Source of the DNA: Plantago major
Taxonomy: Eukaryota; Streptophyta; Magnoliopsida; Lamiales; Plantaginaceae
NCBI GenBank assembly: GCA_026545765.1
Contig: CM048839.1
Location: 43,570,677-43,634,676, forward strand
Length of the DNA stretch: 64,000 nt
Direction of reading: 5' to 3'
Each line of letters begins with the position of its first letter. The first letter of the stretch is position 1. The notes beneath the pieces were generated by a model. It searched no databases, was not told the origin of the DNA, and saw only the letters and a list, made by a program, of their open reading frames with translations. Shown here one piece after another: positions 12,628 through 24,239 of this stretch. A program made the position numbers and the translations under genes.

Positions 12628-15155
12628 AACGTAAGATTTTCCTAAAAAATAGGAAAGTCGAGGGTTTTTGTGGTTTTTCGATTTTAGTGGTCCAACCGGC
12701 CGAGTTTTTTAAGAACAGCCGAAACACACATTTCTCGTTATGATTTTAATAGATTATGTTATGATGGTTTTAAGTTGTTAGCATTAAAGGTTTTAGTTAC
12801 AGTTTTAACGTATTTTATTAATGTTTTAAGAGATGATGTGGTGATTTTATAGGTCAGTATTGTATGTTTCAATTATAATTGTATCATTTTTTGTTAATTT
12901 TAAGAGGGGGTGTGATGGTCTTGAAGAGTTACATGATATTTTTTAAGATGGTTTTTTATATAGTTTTAAGTGACAGTCTAATATCATTAAACCTCCACTA
13001 AACAAGTCTAAGAGTTTCAGGAATGCCATTAAAACATCAATAAACAAGATTAAAATAAGCTACTTGAGACATATGTACATCATTATAATTTTGAAACATT
13101 CAGTCATTCACAAGTTTTAAAACATCTATTCTCATACAAAAAAAATTACAATAACGTTCACTCGGTATTTTTTATACAAATGCAAACTTAGTTAAAAATA
13201 GACTTTTTCCGATTAAACTTGTTGGTAAACTTCGGGTTCCTACCTTTTGTTGCTTGTGCTTGTTGCTTTAATACTGCAATGCCACATTTGAGAGATCTAT
13301 CATCAACTCGATGTTATCGTCATCACCTGCTTAAAACATTTACTAATTGAGTTAAAACCATAACAACTCTCAATAAAACTATCACATTAGTTCTTAAAAC
13401 AAAAAAGAAACATGCAAAACACGCCAAATATAGTAAAGTTGATTATTAAAACCATATAAGTGTCTCTTAAAACTATAGCAATGACTATTAGAACTATAAC
13501 AAATTAGGAATATGCAACGCACGCTAAAACAGTAAAATCGATGCTTAAAACCATAGCAGTGCCTTGTAAAACTATAACAATGGCTGTTAAAACTATAACA
13601 AAGCATTTGAAAACAATCAAATCATAAATATTTCATCATAAGCTAAAAAGTCTAATGTTACTGCTAAAAACTACAACAATAGATTTTAAAACTATAATAT
13701 ATGCGATAAAACTAACAACATGCATAAATATTCAACACAAACTAAAAACAGCAACATTGAAGCTTAAACCATAACATTGCATCTTAAAACTATGACAGTA
13801 CTTCTTAAAACTATATAACAAAGCAGAAATATGCAACACACACTAAAAACAGTAACATTGTTTAAATCTATAACAGTGCCTCTTAAAACTTTTAACAAAG
13901 CATTTGCTAAACATCAAATCATAAACATTTCATTAGAATCTAAAAATAATAACGTTGCTGCTTAAAATTGTAATGAAAGGTTCTAAAACTATAACATAAA
14001 TATTAGAATCTAAAAATAATAACTCAAATCATAAATATTTCTGAAAACCTAAAACATTAACGTTGATGCTTAAAACAACAACAATAGGTCTTAAAACTAT
14101 AGCATGTGCGCTAAAAATAATAACATTCATAAATATTCAACATAAGCTAAATATAATAATATTCAGGCTTAAAACCATAACATTGCATCTTAAAACTATA
14201 ACAAAGCACGAACATGCAACACAAATTAAAAACAGTAACATCGATGTTTAAAACCATAACAACTCCTCTTAAAACTATAACAAGTCATCTGCAAAAAATC
14301 AAATCATTAAAAACATTAATGTTGCTGCTTAAAACTACAATGACAGACCTTGAACCTATAACATATGCACTAAAATAATAATATTCGGAAACATTCTAAC
14401 ATAAGTTAAAAACATAACAACTAGTTATTAAAGACCATGACAAAGGTGTGTATTGAAGCCATAACAATCAGATCTGGAAATTAGACTAATCGATAATAGC
14501 ATCAAAATCAAAATCAATAGTTTATTAGAATTGTAATAGGCTTAGGCTCACCTTTTCTCTACAGCGTGTGTGTGGCTCCTCATAACTAGATTACTATTTC
14601 TCTGCCATGGTGCTGTTTCCCATCTCGTCCTCTTCCAGCAACGCCACTAACAACCTCATGCTCAAGTACATCATACTTACCCTCAGTATTCTCCCTAATC
14701 ACAACAATATCCACACCGGCATGCCGAGTTCAATTCGTCACTGTTCGGAACCTAATCGAGATGAATTCTCGCACTTCGACAGCTCCCTGCAGATGGTCTA
14801 CTCCGATCTGCCGGTAGGGGTGGTTTTAGGGGCGGATCGAGTCAAAGAAGTTCGATCTGCAGGATTAGAGTATCATATGCCGCCTGCGGCGGTGCAGAAA
14901 GCGACGGTGGATGGCGGAGAGACGAGGACCCGACGCCATCATCGGGGAGAGAGGGGTTTCTCTCATTAGGGTTTAAATTTTTGTAGAGAGAGAAATATGA
15001 TTAAGATGTGAGTGGTATGGCTTTTTTTGAAAGATTGTGTTGTTTATTTTGGGTATTTATATAAAATCTACTAACCGGTTTGTAGTGTTTTTTACCGATT
15101 TTTTATTGTAAAAGTCGAATTTTTCTATTGATTAGGAAAATCTTCCCTTTTAATG
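12628..15155. mobile_element. Foldback/TIR DNA element inserted in the LINE (Mutator-like?)
   Basis: The two ends are inverted: AAGATTTTCCTAA near 12633 faces TTAGGAAAATCTT near 15132-15144, with similarity continuing inward into TCGA-containing DNA. The element interrupts LINE ORF1 exactly where its reading frame breaks. The left arm (about 12740-12980) carries GTTTTAAG-type motifs. The right arm (13330-14460) carries CTTAAAAC-type motifs, the inverted version, so the internal arrays also mirror each other. No transposase is visible. A 120-codon open frame at 14607-14969 has no family I recognise. Long arms and AT-rich arrays suggest a non-autonomous Mutator-like element, but I could not find the expected 9-bp target duplication. 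Confidence 0.65.
13330..14460 (+). repeat. Degenerate ~21-bp tandem array (CTTAAAACTATAACA)
   Basis: Motifs of the form TTAAAACYATAACA recur dozens of times, often spaced about 20-21 bp. A longer repeating arrangement includes AAATATGCAACACA..CTAAAAACAGTAACATT at about 160-180 bp. Copies are diverged. It fills the right arm of the foldback element. The mirror-image form (GTTTTAAG) occupies 12740-12980. Confidence 0.75.
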
Positions 15156-17039
15156 TAGTTACCCCGCACAAATCTCTCTCCTTGTCCTCCTCCCTCTCAA
15201 GCTCTTGTCTCGGATTGGGCTTCTGTTGCCAGAAGACCTATCTCTCCAGATAGTCTTTCCTCCGTTCCCTCCTCTCCTCGTCACCCTCCCAACCTTCAGA
15301 ACAGCCCTATCTCCTCCCCTTCTTCTCCTTTAGCCTCTAACCGATACTTTGCGAATCTGGCTGATTCCAGTAACACTGTTGGAGATCTAAACAGATCGGC
15401 TGCCAATTTTTTTGGAGATCTGTCGAACTCTAGACAACTGGTGTCTCCCAAAGCGTTAGAACTGGAAAAGGGTTTACCGCTTATCAACTTCTCTGATGAT
15501 GAAATAGATAAACTGTCTGCCCCTTTTATTACTACGGTAGTAGGTAAGTTTGCAAATGGAGTTCCAACTATGTCTGAGGTAACTAAATCTCTCTCTAAAC
15601 TTCCTCTCAAAGGTCGTTTTTCTGCTAGCTTACGTAATGCTAAGAATGTGGTGATTCGTTTTATTAACAAAGAAGATTTTGAGCTAGTTTGGATGAAACA
15701 ATCGTTGTTCGTAGGTGCGTGCTCTATGCGTTTGATGAAATGGTCGCCTAATTTCAATGTTTCGAAAGATTCTCCGTTTGTCCCTATCTGGTTGTCTCTT
15801 AAAAATGTTCCAATCATGTTGTTTCACCCTGAAGCTCTTTTTGAGCTGGTTAAACCTTTGGGAAAACCGCTCAGAGTTGATTCTGCAACTGCTAGTTTTA
15901 CTAGACTTGGCAAAGCTAGAATTCTTGTTAAAATTGATGTTTCTTCCCTAGTTCCTGAAGCTATTTGGTTAGGTTTCAAAGGGCAAAAAGTGCGTATCCC
16001 TGTTAAGCCTGAAAATCTTCCTTCTTATTGCTCTCATTGCTTTAAATTAGGTCATCTGGTTAACTCTTGCTTTGTTAAGTATCCTGATTTAAAGATGACT
16101 GATGTTGCTCCTCAAGCAAACAATGTGGTGGCAGATGCTAACTTTGCAGGTTATGAAAATGATCTTTATGATCCTAAGAAGAAATTATTAGAAAAAGATG
16201 GTTGGACTTCATGGCATCAAAGTTCAGATGAACAGATTCCGGATAATCTCAATGACTGGCCTAAATGGAGTAGTGATAAATCAGTGCCTGAAACAAATTC
16301 TGAAAGTGGAGAGGAAGGCCTACATATGAACAATGCATTTAATGTCTTAATGAACCTCCAAGACAATGAAGAGGATTTGAGTGAACAAAAAGAGAAGTCT
16401 TCTGCTTGTTCAGAATCTGAGGAAGATACAGAGCAAGTGATGGAAACTCCCATGAACCTGATGGGCTACTCCAATCAAAAAGACACAGCACAAACTATCA
16501 GGGAAGTCATTCTGAGCCAATCTCTCTTTGAGATTAATGATATCAACCATAATGTGAACATTGGTTCAGAATTCTTACCAGAGTTTGAACCTACTGTCTT
16601 GCAGATTAATAGAAGAAAATCCATAGATGGATTAGACATAATCCAGGAAGATTGGCATTCTAAAACTCAGCCTAGCTTAGGACAGGAAGTGGCACAAGAT
16701 AAAGCCTTGGCAGGCTCTTTCTTCAGACAAGGCTCTCATAATTCTCACAACTCAGATTCAGAGGATAACAGGTCAGAAAATAGTGAATCTGATCCTTCTT
16801 ATCAGGTAGATCCTATTCTCATGATCTCTCTTAACTCGTCTCATGAAGCTACTCTAGCTAATAGTAGAAACAAATACTTGGTTCATCCCATTGGGGAGAG
16901 CTCTGAATGTCCTTCTCCAGTTGCTATGGGTACAAGAAGTAAAAAGAAAATTAATTCTTCTAAATCTGGTTCTTCAAAAAAAGGCTGCAAAAAGAAAAAC
17001 AAGAGACTTTTTATTTAAAAAAAAAATTTGTCTCAACGA

Positions 17040-20000
17040 AGATTTTGATCTGGAACATTAGGGGAGTTGGGAATAACCCTCCCAGCAACAAGTTTGGTTT
17101 CTTAGTAAGTCTGAAAAATTGGATATCCTGGCTCTTCTTGAACATATGGTGACTCTGGATAAGTTTGCTTATTGCTCTAAATTTGGGATGGACTATGTGA
17201 TAGCTAATTGTTTGAATAAAATCTGGGTTTTTACCTCTGTTGTTTATAGTGTAGAAGTGTTAATTGATCATGAGCAATTTCTACACTGTAAGTTTGTTTC
17301 TCCTTCTTTAGCTGAACCTTTTTTTGGTACTTTTGTCTATGCAAAATGTACTAGAAGAGATAGAATAGCTTTATGGGATGGTCTTGTTTCTGCTGCTGTG
17401 TCTGTTTCACCTTGGTTTGTAGGAGGAGATTTCAATGTTATTGCTTCTTCTGTGGAAAAGGAAGGAGGTTTACCTCCTGACATTTTAGCTATCAATGATT
17501 CTGGAAAATGCATCTTTGATTGTAGTCCAACTGATATTGGTTTTTCTGGCATTCCCTTTACTTGGCAAAGAGGGCTTGTAAAAGAAAGATTGGATAGATT
17601 GTTATTTAACTCTGCTTGGTTGACTACTTTTTCCTCCTGCTCTATTTTGCATAGTTCTAAAAGATGCTCTGATCATAGACCTTTGCTTCTTTCTGCTTTT
17701 GCTAGCTCTGTGATTGGTGCTAGACCCTTTAGATTTCAAAATATGTGGCTTAAACACCCCAGCTTTGCTTCAAATGTGAAATCAAATTGGTCTTTGCCTA
17801 CTTTCCATTTTGGTTTGAAAAAACTTTGGGAAAAACAACATAGACTTAAGAAATACCTCAGCTGGTGGAATAAACATGTTTTTGGGAATCTTTTTGAAAA
17901 ACTGAAGGAAAAAGAAGCTGATTTGCTTTGTGTTGAAAAGAACTATAGTGAAAATCCAAATGATGCTACTCTTTTGATGTTTAACTCCTCAGCAGCTGAT
18001 TTTCAATCTCTTTTGGACATTGAGGAGTCTTTATGGAAACAGAAAGCAAGATGTAAGTGGAATGTGGAAGGTGATAGGAATACTAAATTGTTTCATGGGA
18101 TGGCTCAGATTAAAAAAGTTAAGGCTGGCATTTTTTCTATCAATGATGAAGGAGTTCTTTTGTCTGACCCTTCAGAGATAGCTTCTTCTGCTGTTAACTA
18201 TTTTTCTAAAGTTTTGTCTGATTGTATTGATAAATCTGAGTCCCCTAATCTGGAAAATTTTGTTCCAGTTGTCTCTACTCAAATGAATGAATTCTTGTGT
18301 AGAATTCCTGATGAGAAAGAGATAAAACAGATTACTTTCTCTATGAATCAAAATGCTTCTGCTGGCCCAGATGGATTCTCAATTGGCTTTTATCAAGCTT
18401 CTTGGGATTTCATTAAAGCAGACCTGGTGGAAGCTATTATTGATTTTTTTTCAATGGTTCTGTTATTCAAAAGGGCTTTTGCCATACTTCTATCACTTTA
18501 ATCCCCAAGGTTCAAGGTGCTTCTAAGTGGCCTGAGTTTAGACCAATAAGCATGTGTACTTCTGTACATAAAATCATTTCTAAATTGTTGAATGAAAGGC
18601 TCTCTTCTTACCTTCCTGATCTTATCTCCTTGAACCAAACTGGTTTTATGAAAGGGAGATCCATAACTGAGAACATCTTGTTAACTCAGGAAATGGCTCA
18701 CTCCATTGATAAAAAGGTTACAGGTTCCAATATAATATTGAAGCTTGATTTTCTTAAAGCTTATGATAGATTAAATTGGGCTTTTCTTAAAACAATTCTT
18801 TTGGCTTTTGGATTCTCAGCGTTTTGGGTTGACTTGATAATGAGAACATTTCAGGGTTGTCATTTTAGCATTTTAGTTAATGTTTCTTCTTGTGGATTTA
18901 TTCCCTCTGAGCATGGACTTAGACGGGGTGATCCTCTTTCACCTGCTTTGTTCATTCTTATTGGAGAATATTTTACTAGAGGCTTAAACTCTCTTTTCAG
19001 AAACAACCCTGAATTGTATTGTAACTACAAATGTAATGTGAAAGTTAGTCATTTAGCCTTTGCTGATGATACTTTTGTGTTCTGCAATGGTCAAAAAGCT
19101 GGTTTGAAAAAGATTATGACTTTCTTTAATTAACCATTATGAGTCTGTTTCGGGTCAGAAATTAAATTTAAGCAAGAGTAATGTATACTTACATAAGAGA
19201 GCTAATAACTCTATGATTACCCAAGTTACAGGTTTCCTCTCTTCTGATTTTCCTTTTACCTATTTGGGAGCCCCTATTGCTAAAGGAAAGAAAAAAAATC
19301 TCTTTGTTTGGCCCTCTAATAGATAAAATCAGGAAAAAAAACTTTCAGGTTGGAATATCAATGCTCTTTCTCAAGGTGGCAGATATACTCTTATTAAGAG
19401 TGTACTTTTCTCTATGTCAATCTATATTCTTCAAGTTTTTAAACCTCCCATCATTGTTATCAGAATCACTAAGTCTATTATGGCTAGGTTCCTTTGGGGA
19501 ACAACTGAAGCCAATAAAAAGATTCATTGGACAAAATGGATCAATGTTTGCAAACCTTTCAGTGATGGAGGTATCAATATAAGAAGTCTTTCTGATATGT
19601 GTGAGGCCTTTGCTTGTAAATTGTGGTTTTCTTTTAGAGCCCAATCTTCTATATGGGCTGAGTTTTTATTACACAGATATTGCAAAGGAAAAGATCCCAC
19701 AGTGACCATTATATATGTATCTGATTCCCCTTCTTGGAAAAAGATGATACAGATAAGAGCTAAGGCTCAAGCTCTAATATTTTGGAAGTTAGGGGAGGGA
19801 GTTATCTCCTTTTGGTTTGATAATTGGACTCATTTAGGTCCCCTTCACTTGCTAGCTCAGAACTCTAACCTGTGTACAGGTTTAGTTTCAGATTAGATCT
19901 GATACTGGCTGGCTGTGGGACAAAATAGAGGCTAATCTTGATCCTCACCTTGCTACTTCTGTGGCCGATTCTTTGTTTTATGGCTCTGCAAGTCCTATTT

Positions 20001-21175
20001 AGATGCCTACCTCTCATGGTTTGTTCAGTACCAGCTCTGCTTAGGAAGCTACTAGAGAGCACAATCAGGCAAATGAGTATCTAAGCATATCCTGGCATAA
20101 AAGGCTTCCTCTTACCATATCTATTTTCCGGTGGAAAGCCCTAAGAGGATGGCTTCCTATGGAAGCAATCCTTAAGGCTAGGGGCATTGCCCTGGCATCT
20201 AAGTGCCAATGTTGTCTTTCTTCTGAAACTCTGAACCATGTTTTGTTAGAAAATGTTCATGCTATCAAGATTCGGGATTGGTTTGCAAATTTTTTCCAAG
20301 TTTCTTACTCTCCTAATCAGTCTCTTTCTGCAAGATTTAAATCCTGGACTTTATCTACTGATTTTGTTAAAAAAGGGCACACTAGAACTTATATCCTAAT
20401 CTTGATTAGCTGGTTTCTTTGGTTAGCTAGGAACAAAGCTAAATATGAAGGAATAGCTATTTCTGCTGAAAACATTATTAAGAAAAAAATTGCAAAAGAT
20501 TTGAGAGAGAGAAAAAGCCAGGCTTTCATTTCTTGTTCTCCAATTTTTCTTTGTTGTTTGGGCAAACTATTTGTTATGGAGCTATCTTTATTGGCGATTG
20601 TTGTATTTGTGTTCAGTTGTTGTTAAGAGATCTGTTGTAGTATTCTGGATTACTACTCTAAGTTTTGATAAGAGAATTGAGGTTTTCTGGTTTTGGCTGT
20701 TTATAGAGAGTTGTTTATTACTTTGTGCCCAGAGCAGGTTGGGTCACTGTTTGGAATCTGTCAGATTGCTATGAGGAAGTCTGTAGACGCAGTTAAAAGA
20801 AGGCTAGCTAATTTGGTAGCTAGTGGAAAGCATCTGCAGTTGCCTACTAAAGAGCAAAATGAAGCACAAGATCTCTGGAATGATAATGAAGGCGCTCAAT
20901 GGACTGGAAGCTGGAAGAAGTCAGGGAAGAAGAATTGTTTTTTGGAAGGCTATCTCATTCATGCCTGGGGTTTAAAGAAGATTGTAAAGCTGTCTCTTTG
21001 TGCTAAGCGATCTAATTTGGAGATTTTGGATCCTATTCGGTTGGATTTGTTAAGTAGTAGTGATTTGTGGTTTGTTTTTGTTGTTGGACCTCTAGTTGTA
21101 TTGTCTCCTAGTTTGTTAGAAGTAAAAGCTAGATTTTATCTCGATTTGTATTCGAGGTCTTATAAACCCCCTTGA
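17040..21175 (+). pseudogene. LINE ORF2: endonuclease-reverse transcriptase, broken
   Basis: ORF2 opens near 17056 with KILIWNIRGVGN, the start of the apurinic-like endonuclease. GGDFNVIASS and SDHRPLLL are the later endonuclease motifs. The linker GPDGFSIGFYQ leads into reverse transcriptase. FRPISMCTSVHKIISKLLNE, NQTGFMKGRSITENIL, the box-A Asp in FLKAYDRLNW, GLRRGDPLSP and the catalytic FADD (about 19060) are all visible. A zf-RVT segment (KCQCCLSSETLNHVLLE) lies near 20200. The C-terminus to 21175 (LYSRSYKPP) is less conserved, and I see no RNase H domain. Frameshifts near 17110, 18450, 19135 and 19300 and a stop near 19894 break it, with more damage between 19900 and 20100. It would copy element RNA at a nicked target if intact. 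Confidence 0.85.
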
Positions 21176-21229
21176 ACATCTTTTGTCTATCAATAAATTC
21201 CCCCTCCCCTCTAGTTCTTTATGTTGAGT

Positions 21230-21290
21230 CTAAATAGGAACATCATCCACTTATATGCCTCTATATAAGTGGATATTCCCTCCTATTTAG
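21230..21290. other. 27-bp-arm imperfect hairpin between LINE and Helitron
   Basis: The left arm CTAAATAGGA...CCACTTATAT (21230-21256) pairs with the right arm ATATAAGTGG...TCCTATTTAG (21263-21290) around a 6-nt loop. A second, shorter inverted pair follows (GTGTAG-TCTCC at 21291 and GGGAGCTACAC at 21350). It lies between the LINE 3' end and the Helitron start, and it could be a tiny foldback element. Confidence 0.75.
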
Positions 21291-21532
21291 GTGTAGTTCT
21301 CCTTGTGACTCTTGGCTTCGTATTTTTGCGAAAACATACTAGACGACCTGGGAGCTACACTTATCACTTCATCTATATATATGATAAAAGTGATAGTCTA
21401 AATGAAAGCAGAGATGTGCCACGTATGCAAAAAGCTGATGTGGCAAATTCCCTCTAAAATTAAATGGTTTTTAATTCATCAATATTTGAAGAAGGAAAGT
21501 TTATCTCTTTGCAAGTTAATCAATAATTAGTT

Positions 21533-21785
21533 GTTAAAGCCCCTATTTTTATGGCTCTACTAGGTTAAATTGTATACGAACGTCTGCCATGATGTTTGAA
21601 TTTAAATTACCGAAGCCCCCTATTTTTATGGCTCTAAAATTATACCCGTACTGCCGCCATGATGTTTGTTAGGATCCAATACTTAAATTTAAATTTCTGA
21701 AGCCCCTTATTTTTATGGCTCTACTAGGTTTAAATCCATGTTGTTTGTTAGGATCCAATATTTGAATTTGAATTTAAATTTCCGG
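21533..21785 (+). repeat. Three diverged ~85-bp tandem repeats in the Helitron 5' end
   Basis: AAGCCCC.TATTTTTATGGCTCT occurs three times (near 21538, 21615 and 21700). It is followed by TACTAGGTT-like and GCCATGATGTTTG-like or TTGTTTGTTAGGATCCAATA blocks. The copies lie 160-410 bp inside the left end, a usual place for subterminal repeats. Confidence 0.7.
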
Positions 21786-21861
21786 TGAAATACCATAGTA
21801 CGTTTGATTACCTACTTTCTATATAGGTCCTATCTCGATTTACTAAATTTACGTCACAGTC

Positions 21862-22755
21862 ATGCCTAGCACAGCAGGTTCGATGAGTCTAAATTTACCA
21901 GACGATTTGTGGATTACCATTCTTGAAAAACTTTCGTTCCAATCAACGGATGCATAGGCAAGAATAACTTCCAGGTTTTTTTATGCTTTGTTTTACTTCA
22001 TCTTAACATTTTATTGAAATTTGCATTATAACTCATCATTTTTTATATTTATTAGCTGCCCACAGTTCTATCGGCTAGGAAACACATGGATTGTTCTGAA
22101 GAATACAGATCGAGCCAGATGTAATTGTTCCCCAACCATTGATCAATAGAATGTCTTTGACAGAAAATCCCGAAGCCGTATTAAGAAAGTCATTGGTAAG
22201 AAAATAAACAATGTAAAGTGCCACAGATGTCAGTAACATGTTCATATCACATAGTGTATTCTTATTTATGATTTTGTTACATTTATACCACAGCAAGCAT
22301 ACTTCGTCGATGGGAATGAATCCGAAGCGTACCAATATATGGAGATGGCTATATCTTTGAAGCACAACGAGGCAAATTATTGCATCAACTATATGAAGCT
22401 ATTCAGCAAGGAAATACATGTTCGTGATCAAGGTGTATGTGGATTAGCAGAGCTGAAATCTGATTATCTTGGAGTTCTTTACATTAGCTCTTCTAGATGG
22501 TAATTGAAATCTAGACTGTCCAAATTAAAGCTGAAGAATCCATTATATCTTGATGTTCCGTTGTTACATCGGTGAACAACCCGAATGATGCATGTGATAA
22601 TAATCAGAAAACCCATGGGTACAAATACAATCAATGCCCAAATTGTGTTGCCGACATAGAAGTTTCCTACATGAGTTCTAATTACTTGAGCATTGGCAGG
22701 AAACGACACCATCCTAACCGTGGTGGCATGCATGTGCACCGTAAGAAGAGATAAT
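21862..22755 (+). pseudogene. F-box protein fragment carried by the Helitron
   Basis: An ATG at 21862 starts MPSTAGSMSL and the F-box core LPDDLWITILEKLSFQST. A stop (21955-21957) falls within the box. After a likely intron, CPQFYRLGN (from about 22056) completes the F-box end. ENPEAVLRKSL follows, and after a second intron come YFVDGNESEAYQYMEMAISL and NEANYCINYMKLFSKE. This order of F-box, ENPEALYR-like motif and repeat-helix region is that of plant F-box proteins of the At1g67623/At2g35280 type. A Cys pair (QCPNCVADIEVSYMS, near 22640) resembles their C-terminus. Intact relatives would be SCF ubiquitin-ligase substrate adaptors. This copy is broken by at least one stop and one frameshift. 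Capture from a host gene is inferred. Confidence 0.65.
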
Positions 22756-22759
22756 GTCA

Positions 22760-24239
22760 TCGACGAACTTTTGTTTATTTCTAAATCATTTAATTTCTTA
22801 GTGTATGAAGAATATTGTATTCGTAAGAGTACATTTCAGTGTCGATAATTTTATTTCCATCTAAAAAAGAGATGTTTTTTCATTAAATGATATTTTAGTT
22901 TGTCCTGTCAAGTATATTTTTGATATGTTTTATTCAATCAATGGCACCATTCTAATCAAACGTACCAGACCTAGAAGGATTACATTGTTTGAATTTAAGT
23001 CAATTTCCAATCTCAGTTTGATTAATTTATTTACTCACTAATATTCCTAATAATACCCAACAATATCTCGGCCTTGATACACGTTTGTATTATTACGCTA
23101 TTAAAGTGCTAGCCAAATTAAAATACTCCTAATATATTGCAAACTCAAAGCACGATATATAATCAAAACTCCATTCATCATTATCTACATAACGAGTTTT
23201 AATAGTGATATAATTTGTTAAGTATATCAGAATCCCTATTTAATAGGGTAATTATTAGCGACGGAACCGAGAATAATGTATTACTACCCGTTCATACATA
23301 CAGAGATGATATACATGATAACTCTATATTCCTTTCAATCTATCCATGGATAATACCACGGGCAATTTATCAAGAGAATACACGTAGACTTAACGTGTAG
23401 GACGTAAAGAGTAACTTTAAAGAAAATTAAAGGATTTCAATTTTCTTAAATAATTGATACAAGTTTATGTACTGCCCAAGTTTTATAAAATCCACTAAAT
23501 TTGGGATCATCTAAACATAAGGAATGAATTATCGGAGACCTATAAATTGCGCTACAGTAAACTTAAGGGATGAAATTTGTATTCATCTAAACAATTAATA
23601 TAGATCCTTCTGAACTATATTTCTTATTAATATTATATTAATATTATATGAAACCATCAGTCCATTAATGCTTTTGTCGAACTCACTTTCCAAGTTAGTT
23701 GAGACATTCACTCCTACATTTACGTGTTAACCTCTAAGTATAGTTTAAGTTGAGCAGAAATATATCAACTATATATACCCTGACTATTGGCTTTGAGACT
23801 CACTAAACACCATTTCAGTATGAACTTTGAAATTATGCTTCCACATCAGATGCCCTTTGGTTTACGGATCCCAGCAGGTTTTGTTAGCCCCAAACGCGTT
23901 TTAACATGAATGACTCCATGAGATCAATGCATCTATCAGCTGAATTCCAAATGCGTTACATGTTTTTCATGTTCATAACCGGAATGGATTCAACCGTGAT
24001 TATATGGTAATGCGTTACATTTTTTTAATGTTCATAACCGGACTTTACTTTATTACCGTGATTTATCTTACACGTATTTTAACCAATTCTGCAATAGTGA
24101 TATTTTCCAAAAGATCCTTAAGGACGTCATGTTCGATTTCATTTGGAGGAAGAGTCATTTTTTCAATCCAATCACCCAGGTTCGTTTATTCGTAATAATA
24201 CATTTAAGGTTTACATTATTCTGATCATGGCTAACGTTA
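22760..24239. other. Helitron interior without recognisable genes
   Basis: AT-rich DNA between the F-box fragment and the Rep/helicase homology. A short tandem duplication (ATGCGTTACAT-TTTT-ATGTTCATAACCGGA) lies at about 23950-24045. Some weak open frames here could be decayed 5' coding sequence of the Rep gene, but I recognise nothing. Confidence 0.5.

Larger units (their letters stand above)
12521..17018 (+). pseudogene. LINE ORF1 (DUF4283 + CCHC), split by an insertion
   Basis: The natural start is an ATG at 12521 giving MSSSSAPNSS followed by a Pro-rich stretch that breaks off after SKSWKT near 12630. The frame resumes at about 15159 with the same Ser/Pro-rich style (SQALVSDWASVARRPISPDS) and runs to a stop at 17016-17018. 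The downstream part holds a DUF4283-like fold (VVIRFINKEDFELVWMKQSL; LMKWSPNFNV). A CCHC knuckle follows (CSHCFKLGHLVNSC, about 16028-16069), then a long acidic, Ser-rich region and a Lys-rich C-terminus. ORF1 of plant L1 elements binds element RNA and acts as a chaperone. From the ATG at 15441 to the stop, 525 codons are still open, so little decay followed the insertion in this part. Confidence 0.8.
12380..21200 (+). mobile_element. L1-type LINE, decayed and internally interrupted
   Basis: Non-LTR retrotransposon with a C-rich 5' leader (about 12380-12520), an ORF1 carrying a DUF4283-like domain and a CCHC knuckle, and an ORF2 with endonuclease, reverse transcriptase and zf-RVT domains. A 2.5 kb foldback DNA element (about 12628-15155) splits ORF1 near its N-terminus. 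Coding homology ends around 21175. I see no poly(A) tail and no target-site duplication, so both outer ends are approximate. ORF2 has several frameshifts, so the element is dead as it stands. Confidence 0.85.

Noticed and set aside
21372-21404. TATCACTT/AAGTGATA as Helitron terminal inverted repeats
   Set aside because: The inverted pair straddles the TC start, so half of it lies outside the element; canonical Helitrons have no TIR.
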